Below the pieces are notes generated by a model, which was given only the letters and a program-made list of their open reading frames with translations, did no database searches and was not told where the DNA came from. DNA of 29,406 nt, taken from NCBI GenBank assembly GCA_002255315.1, contig NCBD01000023.1, forward strand, positions 1 through 29,406. The letters are read 5' to 3'. Both the position numbers and the translations under genes were made by a program. This document shows positions 8,745-16,423 of the stretch, piece after piece (positions within the stretch are counted from its first letter, which is position 1; every line of letters begins with the position of its first letter). Source of the stretch: Actinobacteria bacterium 21-64-8 (lineage in GTDB: Bacteria; Actinomycetota; Acidimicrobiia; Acidimicrobiales; RAAP-2).

Positions 8745-9514
8745 CGTGGGCGGTGCCGGGACCGGCGTTTCTTTTTTGTCCGGCCGATCGACCCGATCGC
8801 TTCGCCAAAGCGGCCTCGGCCGCGGACGTCTACGAGGTGCTGGTGTACGACAGGCGGCGGCATGCACGCTTGGTGGCGGCGGTGGAGATCGTCAGCCCGG
8901 CGAACAAAGACCGCCAGCACGCACTCGACCTCGCGAGCGTGCGCGAGACCGCCGTGTCGATGGTCATGCTCGCAAAAACTGAATCGCCCGACGAGGTTCT
9001 CGCGCTCGACGAATTCTCCGTCGTGGCGCTGCTCGAAACTCCCCGGGGCGTCCTCGCCGCCGAGGAGATTGCCCAATGCACCAATACCCTCGGGTTGATG
9101 TGGGGCGCCGAGGACCTCGTGGCGGCGCTCGGGGGACTCTCGAGTCGAGGCGAGGACAAGGTCTACCGCGACGTGGCGCGCTACGCGAGGTCGCGCACGC
9201 TGCTCGCGGCGCGCGCCGAGGGACGCTGCGCGCTCGACGCGGTCTGTTTGCTCCTCGACGATCTCGAACTCCAGCGCACCGAGGCGCTCGACGCCGCCGC
9301 CGTAGGGTTCGCCGCGACGGTCTGCGTTCACCCCTCACAGGTGCCCATCGTGCGAGCGGCGTATCGACCGAGCGACGAGCAGCTCGCCTGGGCCACGCAC
9401 ATACTTGATGCGTCACGAGGGCGCGCCGGCGTCTTTCGCGTGGGCGAACTCATGGTCGATGAACCAGTCCTCGCCCAGGCCCGACTCATACTGCGCCGTG
9501 GCGACGTCGCCTAG
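8741..9514 (+). CDS. citE: CitE-like beta-hydroxyacyl-CoA lyase with a foreign-looking internal segment
   Basis: The 257-residue product is close to M. tuberculosis Rv2498c (CitE, 273 aa, shown to cleave HMG-CoA and citramalyl-CoA). The start FLFCPADRPDRFAKAASAAD and everything from ALDLASV (61) onward align, including LLETPRG (Glu99) and MWGAEDL (Asp125). These sit exactly 13 positions before Rv2498c Glu112 and Asp138. Residues 31-60 do not fit CitE: DLEDGV and the VRIN segment holding Arg64 are gone, replaced by VYEVLVYD...LVAAVEIVSPANKDR. That resembles DUF4058 proteins and uses AGG CGG CGG codons unlike its neighbours. Without the substrate-binding Arg the enzyme is probably inactive or altered. 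A chimeric assembly must be excluded. Start overlaps the maoC stop. Confidence 0.85.
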   Translation: MTWAVPGPAFLFCPADRPDRFAKAASAADVYEVLVYDRRRHARLVAAVEIVSPANKDRQHALDLASVRETAVSMVMLAKTESPDEVLALDEFSVVALLETPRGVLAAEEIAQCTNTLGLMWGAEDLVAALGGLSSRGEDKVYRDVARYARSRTLLAARAEGRCALDAVCLLLDDLELQRTEALDAAAVGFAATVCVHPSQVPIVRAAYRPSDEQLAWATHILDASRGRAGVFRVGELMVDEPVLAQARLILRRGDVA

Positions 9515-9533
9515 GGCGAATTCTCGTGGGTCG

Positions 9534-10151
9534 TTAGTTAGTTCGCGAGTAGTCGGTGCGGACCATCTGCAAGAAGGCGTCGCGTACGCGTTCGGCGACG
9601 ATCGCGTGCATGTTCGCACCACCGAGAAAGGCCTGACCGACCGACGAACTCCAAAAGATCGCGATCAGGGCTTCGGTGTCGGCACTCTCGACCACCCAGC
9701 CGAGGTCCTTACCACGATTAATCAGTTCGGCCCACCGTACGAACGTTTCGTCAATCATTTGGTCGAACTTGCTCTTCGCGTCGGCACTCGTCAGCACGCC
9801 AGTAAAAACCTTGACGACGCCACTTTCTTGCCCCCGTTGCCCCGACTCCCAAGCCGACACGAGGTGTGAACCAATGACGTCCCAGAAGGTCTCGGCGTCG
9901 CGGTTCGCCAGGGCGAGTTCGGCGAGCGCGAGCGACTCCTTCAGCGGTGCGCTGATCTGCTGATAGAGCAGGTCCTGGGCCTCAGCCATGAGTCGATTCA
10001 GCGAACCAAAGTGGTAGTAGATGGTCGGCGCGGCGACGTAGGCCGCCTCGGCCACGTCCGAGACGCGCACCTTGTCGTGACTCGACTCGGCGAGTAGCCG
10101 CGCGGCCGCGCTCAAGATGTGACGGCGCATCTCTAGCTTCTCCGAATCCAC
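9534..10151 (-). CDS. TetR-family transcriptional regulator
   Basis: The protein has 205 residues from GTG at 10151, chosen because AAGGAG lies just upstream; the longer frame to 10205 has no such site. The N-terminal helix-turn-helix is VRVSDVAEAAYVAAPTIYYHF (28-48), a standard TetR recognition unit. The C-terminal ligand domain is alpha-helical with no recognisable ligand. On the minus strand TAGGTT (10178-10183) could be its -10 box, giving a ~20-nt leader. The tail faces the CitE-like gene; upstream is a same-strand 2-hydroxyacid dehydrogenase, separated by about 150 bp. Its target is unknown. Confidence 0.9.
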   Translation of the reverse strand: MDSEKLEMRRHILSAAARLLAESSHDKVRVSDVAEAAYVAAPTIYYHFGSLNRLMAEAQDLLYQQISAPLKESLALAELALANRDAETFWDVIGSHLVSAWESGQRGQESGVVKVFTGVLTSADAKSKFDQMIDETFVRWAELINRGKDLGWVVESADTEALIAIFWSSSVGQAFLGGANMHAIVAERVRDAFLQMVRTDYSRTN

Positions 10152-10297
10152 GGCTACTCTCCTTGGCGAGCGGACCCAACCTAACTCCTGCCACGCCGCA
10201 CGCACACGCGCGAACTGTGCCCAGTGCTCGTCATCCTAACGAACGCTGCACCCAGGGATTTAGAGCAGTGTTTGACCCAACTCGCGACGCGCGGCGA

Positions 10298-11224
10298 CTA
10301 CGTGCGCAGTACGACGTTCGTGGGCTCGTCGCCACGAAGCAGTCGCGCGATCTGTTCGCGCAACAGCGCCGCCATGCGGGGCCCCATCGCGCTCGTCGCG
10401 CCACCCACGTGGGGCGAGATGAGGACGTTGGAGAGACCAAAGAGCTCGTGACCGTCGGGCAGTGGTTCGGGGTCAGTCACGTCGAGCGCGAGGCGCAGGC
10501 GACCGGTGCGCGCGTGGGCGAGCAGCGCGTCGGTGTCGGCGACTTGACCGCGAGCGATATTCACGAGCAAGGTGCCGTCGCGCATGGCCACGAGAAACTC
10601 GTCGTTGATTAAATGATGGGTGTCGGGTGTGAGAGGAACGCCCACGATGACGACGTCGGCCGCGCCGAGCAGGCGGGGCAGGTCCGTGCGGTCGTAGACC
10701 GGCCCGCGCTCGTCGTGGCGGCGCGTGCGCGCGACGCGCGTGACGCTCACTTCAAAAGGACGCAGGCGCGCCTCGATCGCGGCGCCCACCCCGCCGTAAC
10801 CGACGAGCAGTACCTCGCGATCGGCGAGGCTCTGATGCCAGGCCGGTCGCCACTTTCCCTCACTGGCCGCGCGCACGAAATCATCGAGTCCGCGCTGGGA
10901 GGCCAGGACGAGTCCCACCGCCAACTCCGCGGTGGAGGCTTCGTGGACCGAAGCGGCGTTGGCGTACACGTGACCAGGGGGCAAGGCTTCGGCGACACCG
11001 TTGTAGCCAATGGACTGGCTCTGTACGAGGCGCGTCGTAACGCCCGCGAGCATCGCGAGAGGACGCGTGCCTTCAAGGTACGGCGGCACCACGAGGTCAA
11101 TTTCGCTTGTCGGTGGCGGGCTCTTCATGTCCCACACGATGACGCGCACGCGAGCATCCAGTTCGCCGAGCGCGTCGGCGAGGCGCTCGTGAGGAACACT
11201 GACCAGCAGCGAGTTCGTCGTCAT
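10298..11224 (-). CDS. D-2-hydroxyacid dehydrogenase (NAD(P)-dependent)
   Basis: A 308-residue member of the D-isomer 2-hydroxyacid dehydrogenase family. The nucleotide-binding loop is GYGGVG (142-147). The catalytic triad is Arg225 in NIARGQ, Glu253 in DPEP, and His272 in SPHVGG. The acceptor after the glycine loop lacks an obvious acidic residue (it reads SVTRVARTRRH), which leans toward NADPH; this is inference. Glyoxylate or hydroxypyruvate reductase activity is plausible, but the substrate is not determined. A glycerate kinase lies 1.5 kb away but is not in an operon with it. The ATG has no clear ribosome-binding site. Confidence 0.9.
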   Translation of the reverse strand: MTTNSLLVSVPHERLADALGELDARVRVIVWDMKSPPPTSEIDLVVPPYLEGTRPLAMLAGVTTRLVQSQSIGYNGVAEALPPGHVYANAASVHEASTAELAVGLVLASQRGLDDFVRAASEGKWRPAWHQSLADREVLLVGYGGVGAAIEARLRPFEVSVTRVARTRRHDERGPVYDRTDLPRLLGAADVVIVGVPLTPDTHHLINDEFLVAMRDGTLLVNIARGQVADTDALLAHARTGRLRLALDVTDPEPLPDGHELFGLSNVLISPHVGGATSAMGPRMAALLREQIARLLRGDEPTNVVLRT

Positions 11225-11278
11225 AACTCAAGGCACCGCGCGTGACGAACGTTGGTTCATGATTGAGCGAAGCACGAG

Positions 11279-11572
11279 CTAGTCCCTCGCTCGCAGCGCG
11301 CGATAGCGGAGCACCGACCACCACAGCGACCACAAGGTAAAGACCTCGACGGCGAGGGCGAGCCACCCCACGACGAGTGCGTGGCTGAAACCCGCCACTA
11401 TCACGACGATGAGCTCGAGGCAAATAGCCGCCACGCACAGCACGGCGTACGCGCCGTACTGACGGGCGGCTTCGAGAATCGCGGGTGGCGCGTCGCCGTG
11501 ACGGCGCCAGAATGCGCTCAAAACTTCCATCTTTTCGCGACGCGTACAGCGGCGATAGACGTCCAGTTTCAT
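11279..11572 (-). CDS. Small membrane protein of unknown function
   Basis: The 97-residue protein has a basic N-terminus and two predicted transmembrane helices: about residues 40-63 (AYAVLCVAAICLELIVVIVAGF) and 66-88 (LVVGWLALAVEVFTLWSLWWSVL). It ends with a short Arg-rich tail. I recognise no family. No Shine-Dalgarno is seen. TAACGT lies at exactly -12 to -7 of the ATG, so a leaderless transcript divergent from the MarR gene is likely. Confidence 0.65.
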   Translation of the reverse strand: MKLDVYRRCTRREKMEVLSAFWRRHGDAPPAILEAARQYGAYAVLCVAAICLELIVVIVAGFSHALVVGWLALAVEVFTLWSLWWSVLRYRALRARD

Positions 11573-11578
11573 GGCCCC

Positions 11579-11584
11579 ACGTTA
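11579..11584 (-). promoter_or_regulatory. Putative -10 box (TAACGT) for the small membrane protein gene
   Basis: On the minus strand TAACGT-N6-ATG gives exact leaderless spacing to the start at 11572. No -35 is claimed. Confidence 0.4.
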
Positions 11585-11668
11585 GGTCGTGGGCTGGTTC
11601 GCTCAGCGTGGCCCACCGGCGCCTTCGAGTGCGGCGTATTTTCGAGCGAGCAGCGAGGAACTCTTAAG

Positions 11669-12181
11669 ATGCCCCTTGTGGCTAAGCCGCTCGAATTCGA
11701 CGCCATCGCAGAAGCACGACGCCAGTGGCACGAACGCTGGCCCGACGCGTCGACGGCGATGGCGATGGCGACGGCCGCCATGCGCGCCCAACAGATCGTG
11801 CTCTCGTCGGTCGACGGCGTGCTGCGTCCGCTCGGGCTCACCTTCGCGCGCTACGAGGCGTTGGTCCTACTCTCTTTTACCCGCAGTGGACAACTCCCCA
11901 TGGGCAAGATGGGCGCCCGACTCATGATTCATCCCACGAGCGTCACCAATATCGTCAATCGACTCTGCGACGATGAACTCGTCACGAGAAGTGAGCACCC
12001 CGACGACGGACGCTCCACCCTGGTACGACTTACCGCGAAGGGACGCCGACTCGGCGAACGCGCGACCAAAGCCGTCAACGAGATTCAGTTCGGTATTACG
12101 GGACTCAGCGACGCGGAGCAGAATCGCTTCATCGACATCGTGCGCAAGCTGCGACTCGAAGTGGGCGACTTCAGCGCTTGA
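11669..12181 (+). CDS. MarR-family transcriptional regulator
   Basis: The protein has 170 residues from ATG at 11669, chosen because GAGGAA (11655-11660) precedes it by 8 nt; the longer upstream frame is not used. The winged helix is typical: FARYEALVLLSF, then MGARLMIHPTSVTNIVNRL as recognition helix, and the wing SEHPDDGRSTLVRLTAKG with the family's DxR. The helical ends form the dimer interface. It is divergent from the small membrane protein gene and might control it; no clear operator palindrome was found in the 96-bp gap. The ligand is unknown. Confidence 0.9.
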   Translation: MPLVAKPLEFDAIAEARRQWHERWPDASTAMAMATAAMRAQQIVLSSVDGVLRPLGLTFARYEALVLLSFTRSGQLPMGKMGARLMIHPTSVTNIVNRLCDDELVTRSEHPDDGRSTLVRLTAKGRRLGERATKAVNEIQFGITGLSDAEQNRFIDIVRKLRLEVGDFSA

Positions 12182-12205
12182 GACGCGTGAGGTCGCGCTG
12201 AGTAT

Positions 12206-12619
12206 TCAGGCCAATCCAGGAAGATTGACGACGATGGCCTCCTGGCTCGAACGCGCCAACACGACCAACGCAGGTTCGTCGCTCGAGGTATTGAGTTCTT
12301 GGTGCGCGACGAAGGCGGGTACGAAGACGTAGTCGCCAGGACTCGCCTGCACGCGCTGCTCAACACCGTCGTCAAAGAAGACGAAGGTGGGGTGACCGCT
12401 GACGACGTAAATACCCGTCTCGGAGTCGCCGTGGTGATGGACCGCCGAAGCGCTGGCGGGCGCCATGTGCGTCTCGCCCATCCAGATCTTCTGCGCACCC
12501 GTCAGGGCGCCCGAGATTGCGGCGAAGCGGTGCATTCCTTCGCTCTGTGCGGTCGACGCCGAGACGTCGCCTCGACGCACGTGCCGCAGTGGAACCTGTT
12601 CGCCCGGCGATGCAGTCAT
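12206..12619 (-). CDS. Cupin-domain protein
   Basis: A 137-residue single-cupin beta-barrel. Motif 1 is VHHHGDSETGIYVVSG with the His/His/Glu metal ligands. Motif 2 is SPGDYVFVPAFVAHQ with the fourth His. ATG at 12619 is chosen over the longer frame because AGGAG lies 4 nt upstream. Such stand-alone cupins are either small metal-dependent enzymes or sugar/auxin-like ligand binders; nothing here decides. It converges with the MarR gene and diverges from the glycerate kinase. Confidence 0.85.
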   Translation of the reverse strand: MTASPGEQVPLRHVRRGDVSASTAQSEGMHRFAAISGALTGAQKIWMGETHMAPASASAVHHHGDSETGIYVVSGHPTFVFFDDGVEQRVQASPGDYVFVPAFVAHQELNTSSDEPALVVLARSSQEAIVVNLPGLA

Positions 12620-12725
12620 GGTGCTCCTAGATTCTTGGTCGCCCGTCACGCCCTGTTCGGTGACGGTCCCACTGAACGGTACTCTTCACCGTCGAGGTTC
12701 GTCGCCGACGACGAGGAGGGCGTTC

Positions 12726-13778
12726 GTGCATCACTCACTCGAGTCCGTTGAGGACCCTCGGCCCCGTGTGCTACTCGCCGTGGACAAATTTCGCGGCACC
12801 GCGAGCGCGCGCGCCCTCACCACCGCCCTCGAGCGCGGCCTCGAAGATCGTGACGTCATCGTCGATGCCCAGCCACTCTCGGACGGCGGCGAGGGGTTCG
12901 CCGACGCCTTTCGCGGCGAGGTCGTCGAGGTCGTGGTTCCCGGAGCGCTCGGCGAGGCGGTGCGTGTTCCGCTCGTACTGCACCCCTCGCCACGGGGTCT
13001 CGTCGGCGTGTTCAGTGTGGCCGACGTCGTTGGTCACGACGCGCGACGCCCCCTGACGCCCGACGAGGCGCTCGCCGCGCGCAGCGACGGCGTGGGGTTC
13101 GCGATTCTCGAAGCGGTGCGCTTCGGGGCGAGCGCGGTGCTCGTGGGCTGTGGCGGATCGGTGACCTCGGACGGGGGGCTCGGTTGCTACGAGGTGCTTC
13201 GAGGCGCAGGTGGACTGAGCGTGCCGGTGAGCGTCGCCGCCGACGTGACGACGGACTTCGCGGGCGCGCGTCGCTTCGCGGTTCAAAAGGGTGTCGCGAC
13301 GAGTGACCTCACGACGCTCGACCAGCGCCTCCGCGCACTGCGAGCGCGCTACCTCGTCGAGGGTGGCCGCGACGTTGGCGAACTGCGCGGGGCGGGGGCG
13401 GCCGGGGGCATCGCCGGGGCGCTCGCCGCGCTCGGGGCCGACGTCGTTGACGGCTTTACCGTGGTTGCCCACGCGGTCGGTCTCGTACCTCGCGTTCGCG
13501 AAGCGGCGGTCGTCGTCACGGGCGAGGGTCGTTTCGACGCGGGAAGTCTCGAGGGCAAGGTCACCGTGAAAGTCGCCGAGCTCGTGACTCGACTCGACGG
13601 GCTCCTGGTCGTCGGTGGCGCAGTGGAACCAGAGGCCGCCCGTCGCTTCGACGCGCGCTTCGTCGGCGCGACGATCGTCAGTTTGGAGCAGCGCTTCGGC
13701 GCCGAGGCGGCCCGCCTCGACGTCGCGTGGTGCCTCCAGCGCGTCGTCGAGGAGTTTCTCTCGCTGCACGGGTTGTAA
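12726..13778 (+). CDS. Glycerate kinase (GlxK/GarK type)
   Basis: The protein has 350 residues from GTG at 12726, supported by AGGAGG 6 nt upstream; the frame is open further up, but that part overlaps the cupin gene. Family features: VLLAVDKFRGTASARALTTAL at the start (usual form DSFKGS), PLSDGGEGFADAF, VGCGGSVTSDGGLG (usual GGSATNDGG), GAAGGIAGAL, VVVTGEGRFDAGSLEGK with the active-site TGEG, and the VVGG near the end. It phosphorylates D-glycerate with ATP in the glyoxylate/serine route. The first two motifs differ slightly from the classic form, so a related substrate is possible. Confidence 0.85.
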   Translation: MHHSLESVEDPRPRVLLAVDKFRGTASARALTTALERGLEDRDVIVDAQPLSDGGEGFADAFRGEVVEVVVPGALGEAVRVPLVLHPSPRGLVGVFSVADVVGHDARRPLTPDEALAARSDGVGFAILEAVRFGASAVLVGCGGSVTSDGGLGCYEVLRGAGGLSVPVSVAADVTTDFAGARRFAVQKGVATSDLTTLDQRLRALRARYLVEGGRDVGELRGAGAAGGIAGALAALGADVVDGFTVVAHAVGLVPRVREAAVVVTGEGRFDAGSLEGKVTVKVAELVTRLDGLLVVGGAVEPEAARRFDARFVGATIVSLEQRFGAEAARLDVAWCLQRVVEEFLSLHGL

Positions 13779-13885
13779 GTGCGCCGCGTCGAGCTCGCGA
13801 CCCGCACGAATTGGCCGACCGACTGGTACGGTGAGGGCGCGAGTCTTTTTCCTCCGCTCGCTAAGTAGCCGCTCAGGACCCCGGT

Positions 13886-13912
13886 AGCTTCTGCCAGATT
13901 CGGCAGGAGGCT
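13886..13912 (+). repeat. Hairpin in the leader of the secreted-protein gene
   Basis: AGCTTCTGCC (13886-13895) pairs with GGCAGGAGGCT (13902-13912) around AGATTC, with one bulged G and one wobble: about ten pairs. It ends 4 nt before the probable Shine-Dalgarno AAGAGGT and 14 nt before the start codon, so it could limit ribosome access or mark the end of the glycerate kinase transcript. No known riboswitch class was recognised. Confidence 0.4.
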
Positions 13913-13926
13913 GACAAGAGGTCACT

Positions 13927-14813
13927 ATGTCCGGGCCCGCTTCACTCGTAGCGTCGAAGCAACGTCGACGCGCCCTCACGCTCTACTTGCTCTTGAGCCT
14001 CGTGGGGTTTTCCGTATGTTCGAGTGGCGTCGCGAGTGCGAACACGCTCCCCGCTTCCACCATTGGCGGCCACCTCCAGATTGACCAGTTCTCGCTCGCT
14101 TCCGCCTCGGCGCCCGATCCCCAACTCGCCTGTGGCTTTAACGTCAGTTTCTACGGCTACGCGGTGGGCACCCAGCACGCCAGTATTGTCGTCACCCCCA
14201 CGACGCCCACCGTGGGCGGCACACCGATTCTCGTTCGCGCGATCTGGACGACCTACACACGTACCAGCGCCAATCAACTCGATCAAAACGTGGTGGTGTC
14301 GAGCGCCTCGCTCAACGATGCCTTCGCGGGGGCGACCCTCGCCGCGCAGGGCTACCACGCCATGATCGCGATTCAAGTCTCGAACGCACACACCTCGCTG
14401 CTCACGTTTCATACGGTGTGGATCTCGTCGTGCGCGACGAACACCGCAGTAGCGTCCGCCGCCGGCGCGTCAACTTCGAGCACGAGTGCCAGTGCCGGTA
14501 CCGGCACCACCGCACCGTCACCCTTTGGACTCTTATTCGCCACCACTGAGCGGGTCGGGGGCACGAACGTCGCCTTTCGCGCCGGCCCGGTGCGCGTTGA
14601 ACTCGGTCAACAGTTACAGATGCTCATGACGATGGTTAACACGGGCACGACGACACTCGTCCGCTTTTTAGTGTGCCCGCGCGCCACCTCTTTAAAGACG
14701 TGGCGACCGCTACGGTCCTCTCGTCCAACGGCGGCTCGCTCACCAAGGTCAGCGCCGACGCGACGGCCGTCGTGGTCGCGCCGTCATTCGCACTCGCGCC
14801 GAGCACGAAGTAA
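13927..14813 (+). pseudogene. Secreted protein of unknown function, frameshifted near its C-terminus
   Basis: ATG at 13927 follows AAGAGGT. A signal peptide is clear: basic KQRRR, hydrophobic core LYLLLSLVGFSV, and a cleavage site after ASA (residue 38). The mature part looks beta-rich, followed by a Ser/Thr/Ala/Gly linker (about 178-198) and a second region. Around 14650-14690 the coding signal moves from the first frame to the frame that reads ARHLFKDVATATVLSSNGG and ends APSTK at the TAA in 14811-14813. The first frame instead runs antisense through the next gene, which is not credible. A one- or two-base indel, real or a sequencing error, explains it. Repaired length would be about 295 residues. 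No family was recognised. Confidence 0.7.
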
Positions 14814-14826
14814 CGCCGAGGCCGTG

Positions 14827-15579
14827 CTAGTTCGTCGGTCCACCGGCGACGTAGAGCACCTGTCCCGACACGAAACCGGAGCGCTCGTCGGCGAAAAAGG
14901 AGACGGCGTTGGCGATGTCGTCAGGTTGACCCGCGCGCCCGACGGGAATTTGCCCCACGATCGCGCGTTCGAACTGCTCGAAGGGCACGCCAATGCGCTC
15001 GGCGGTGGCTTCGGTCATGGCGGTCACGATAAAGCCCGGTGCGATGGCGTTCACCGTCACGCCAAAACGGCCCAGTTCAATAGCGAGGGTCTTCGTAAAT
15101 CCCTGAAGACCGGCCTTCGCGGCGGAGTAGTTGGCCTGGCCGCGATTGCCGAGCGCGGAGGTACTCGAGAGGTTGATGATTCGACCGAAGTTGGCTTCGG
15201 TCATGAAACGCTGCGTCGCGCGCGACATCAAAAACGCGCCACCCAAGTGCACGTTCATCACCGTTTGCCAGTCCGACATCGACATCTTGAAGAGCAGATT
15301 GTCGCGCAACACGCCCGCGTTGTTCACGAGAATCGTCGGCGCGCCGAGCGTCTCGGCGGTACGGGTGACCGCCGCTTCGACCGCGGCTTCGTCGCTGACG
15401 TCGGCGCCGATCGCGAGCGCGCGGCGCCCGGTCGCTTCGACCGCGGCGACGGTCTCGGCGCACGCGCTCTCGTCGAGATCAATCACCGCCACGTCGTGCC
15501 CGTCGTCGGCGAGACGCTTCGCAACGCCCGCACCGATGCCGCGCGCTGCTCCGGTCACGATTGCTACTCGACTCGTCAT
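14827..15579 (-). CDS. FabG-like short-chain dehydrogenase (3-oxoacyl-ACP/CoA reductase type)
   Basis: A 250-residue classical SDR. TGAARGIG (9-16) is the nucleotide loop, NNAG is at 86-89, N109 is in place, and Ser139-Tyr151-Lys155 (YSAAK) form the active site. PGFI and the C-terminal SGQVLYVAGG are as in FabG. The acidic IDLDE after beta-2 favours NAD(H). AAGGAG precedes the ATG. It may act on 3-oxoacyl-CoA rather than ACP, given the many acyl-CoA genes nearby; this is inferred. It converges on the frameshifted secreted protein and diverges from the cobalamin operon. Confidence 0.92.
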   Translation of the reverse strand: MTSRVAIVTGAARGIGAGVAKRLADDGHDVAVIDLDESACAETVAAVEATGRRALAIGADVSDEAAVEAAVTRTAETLGAPTILVNNAGVLRDNLLFKMSMSDWQTVMNVHLGGAFLMSRATQRFMTEANFGRIINLSSTSALGNRGQANYSAAKAGLQGFTKTLAIELGRFGVTVNAIAPGFIVTAMTEATAERIGVPFEQFERAIVGQIPVGRAGQPDDIANAVSFFADERSGFVSGQVLYVAGGPTN

Positions 15580-15718
15580 GGGGACTCCTTCTTCGATTCG
15601 TTCGACGCCTCCACGCGGCGAACCACTCGCCAAGGGTAGTGCGGCGGCGGCGCGAGTCAGCGCGTACCATCTCCACGGGCGCGACTATGACGAGACGACA
15701 CCGCGTAGAGACGATTCA

Positions 15719-16423
15719 ATGAGCGTGGCCCGGGTCGTGTCGTTGGTCCCCTCCCTGACCGAAACCTTGAGTACGTGGGGCGTTACGCCCATCGCCTGTA
15801 CGCGATTTTGTGAGCGACCCGATTTGACCCACGTGGGTGGGACGAAGAACCCAGACCTCGCCGCCATTGACGCCCTGGCGCCCGATCTCGTGGTCATGGA
15901 CGCCGAAGAGAATCGCCGCGAGGACTACGAAGCGCTGCTCGAGCACGGCCACGAGGTCATCGCCACTCGCGTGCGCAGCCTCGAGGACGTGAACCAAGCA
16001 CTCGGGACGCTCAGCACTCGCCTCAACGTGGTCCACGACGCGACGCGCGTGGGGGCGGCGCCCGTCGCGACGCGCCGCGCGTTCGTACCGATCTGGCGAC
16101 GGCCCTGGATGGCGCTGGGCCAGCCCACCTACGGCGCGTCGCTCCTCGCGCACCTCGGCGTTGAGGTAGTGGGTCCCGCGGGTCCCTACGCCGAGACGAG
16201 CCTCGACGACGCGACCGCGCTCGGCGCCGACGTGGTCTTGGCGCCGAGCGAGCCCTACCCGTTTTCCACCCGCCAGCTCCATGAGTTGACCCAGGTGGCG
16301 CCCGTTATCTTCCTCGACGGTCGCGACCTGTTTTGGTGGGGCACGCGCACGCCGGGCGCGTTCGTGCGTCTCGGCGCGGCACTCGCCACGACGCCGACGG
16401 GCGGAGCAGCTCGCGAGCAGTGA
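15719..16423 (+). CDS. BtuF-like helical-backbone metal/cobalamin receptor without signal peptide
   Basis: The protein has 234 residues. ATG at 15719 is used; the open frame extends to 15131 but overlaps fabG in antisense. It begins directly with the fold's first strand (ARVVSLVPSLTETL), then CTRFCERPDLTHVGGTKNPDL, LAPDLVVMDAEENRREDYEAL and QPTYGASLLAHLGVEVVGP, as in BtuF/TroA-type binding proteins. No signal peptide or lipobox exists in this or the extended frame, and no ABC permease or ATPase is nearby, so uptake is unlikely. It overlaps the next gene by 4 nt (GTGA), and that gene encodes a B12-dependent mutase. A cytosolic cobalamin-related role is a reasonable inference. Confidence 0.82.
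   Translation: MSVARVVSLVPSLTETLSTWGVTPIACTRFCERPDLTHVGGTKNPDLAAIDALAPDLVVMDAEENRREDYEALLEHGHEVIATRVRSLEDVNQALGTLSTRLNVVHDATRVGAAPVATRRAFVPIWRRPWMALGQPTYGASLLAHLGVEVVGPAGPYAETSLDDATALGADVVLAPSEPYPFSTRQLHELTQVAPVIFLDGRDLFWWGTRTPGAFVRLGAALATTPTGGAAREQ

Noticed and set aside
12771..13979. 402-residue minus-strand open frame opposite glycerate kinase
   Set aside because: Arg/Glu/His-rich shadow of a clear glycerate kinase; no family features.
14700..15639. Continuation of the secreted-protein frame to a 570-residue protein
   Set aside because: It is antisense to fabG and Arg/His/Gly-rich; a frameshift with a stop at 14811-14813 explains the gene better.
15131..15718. Upstream extension of the BtuF-like frame
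   Set aside because: It lies antisense within fabG and reads as low-complexity Ser/Thr/Ala/Arg; it adds no signal peptide.
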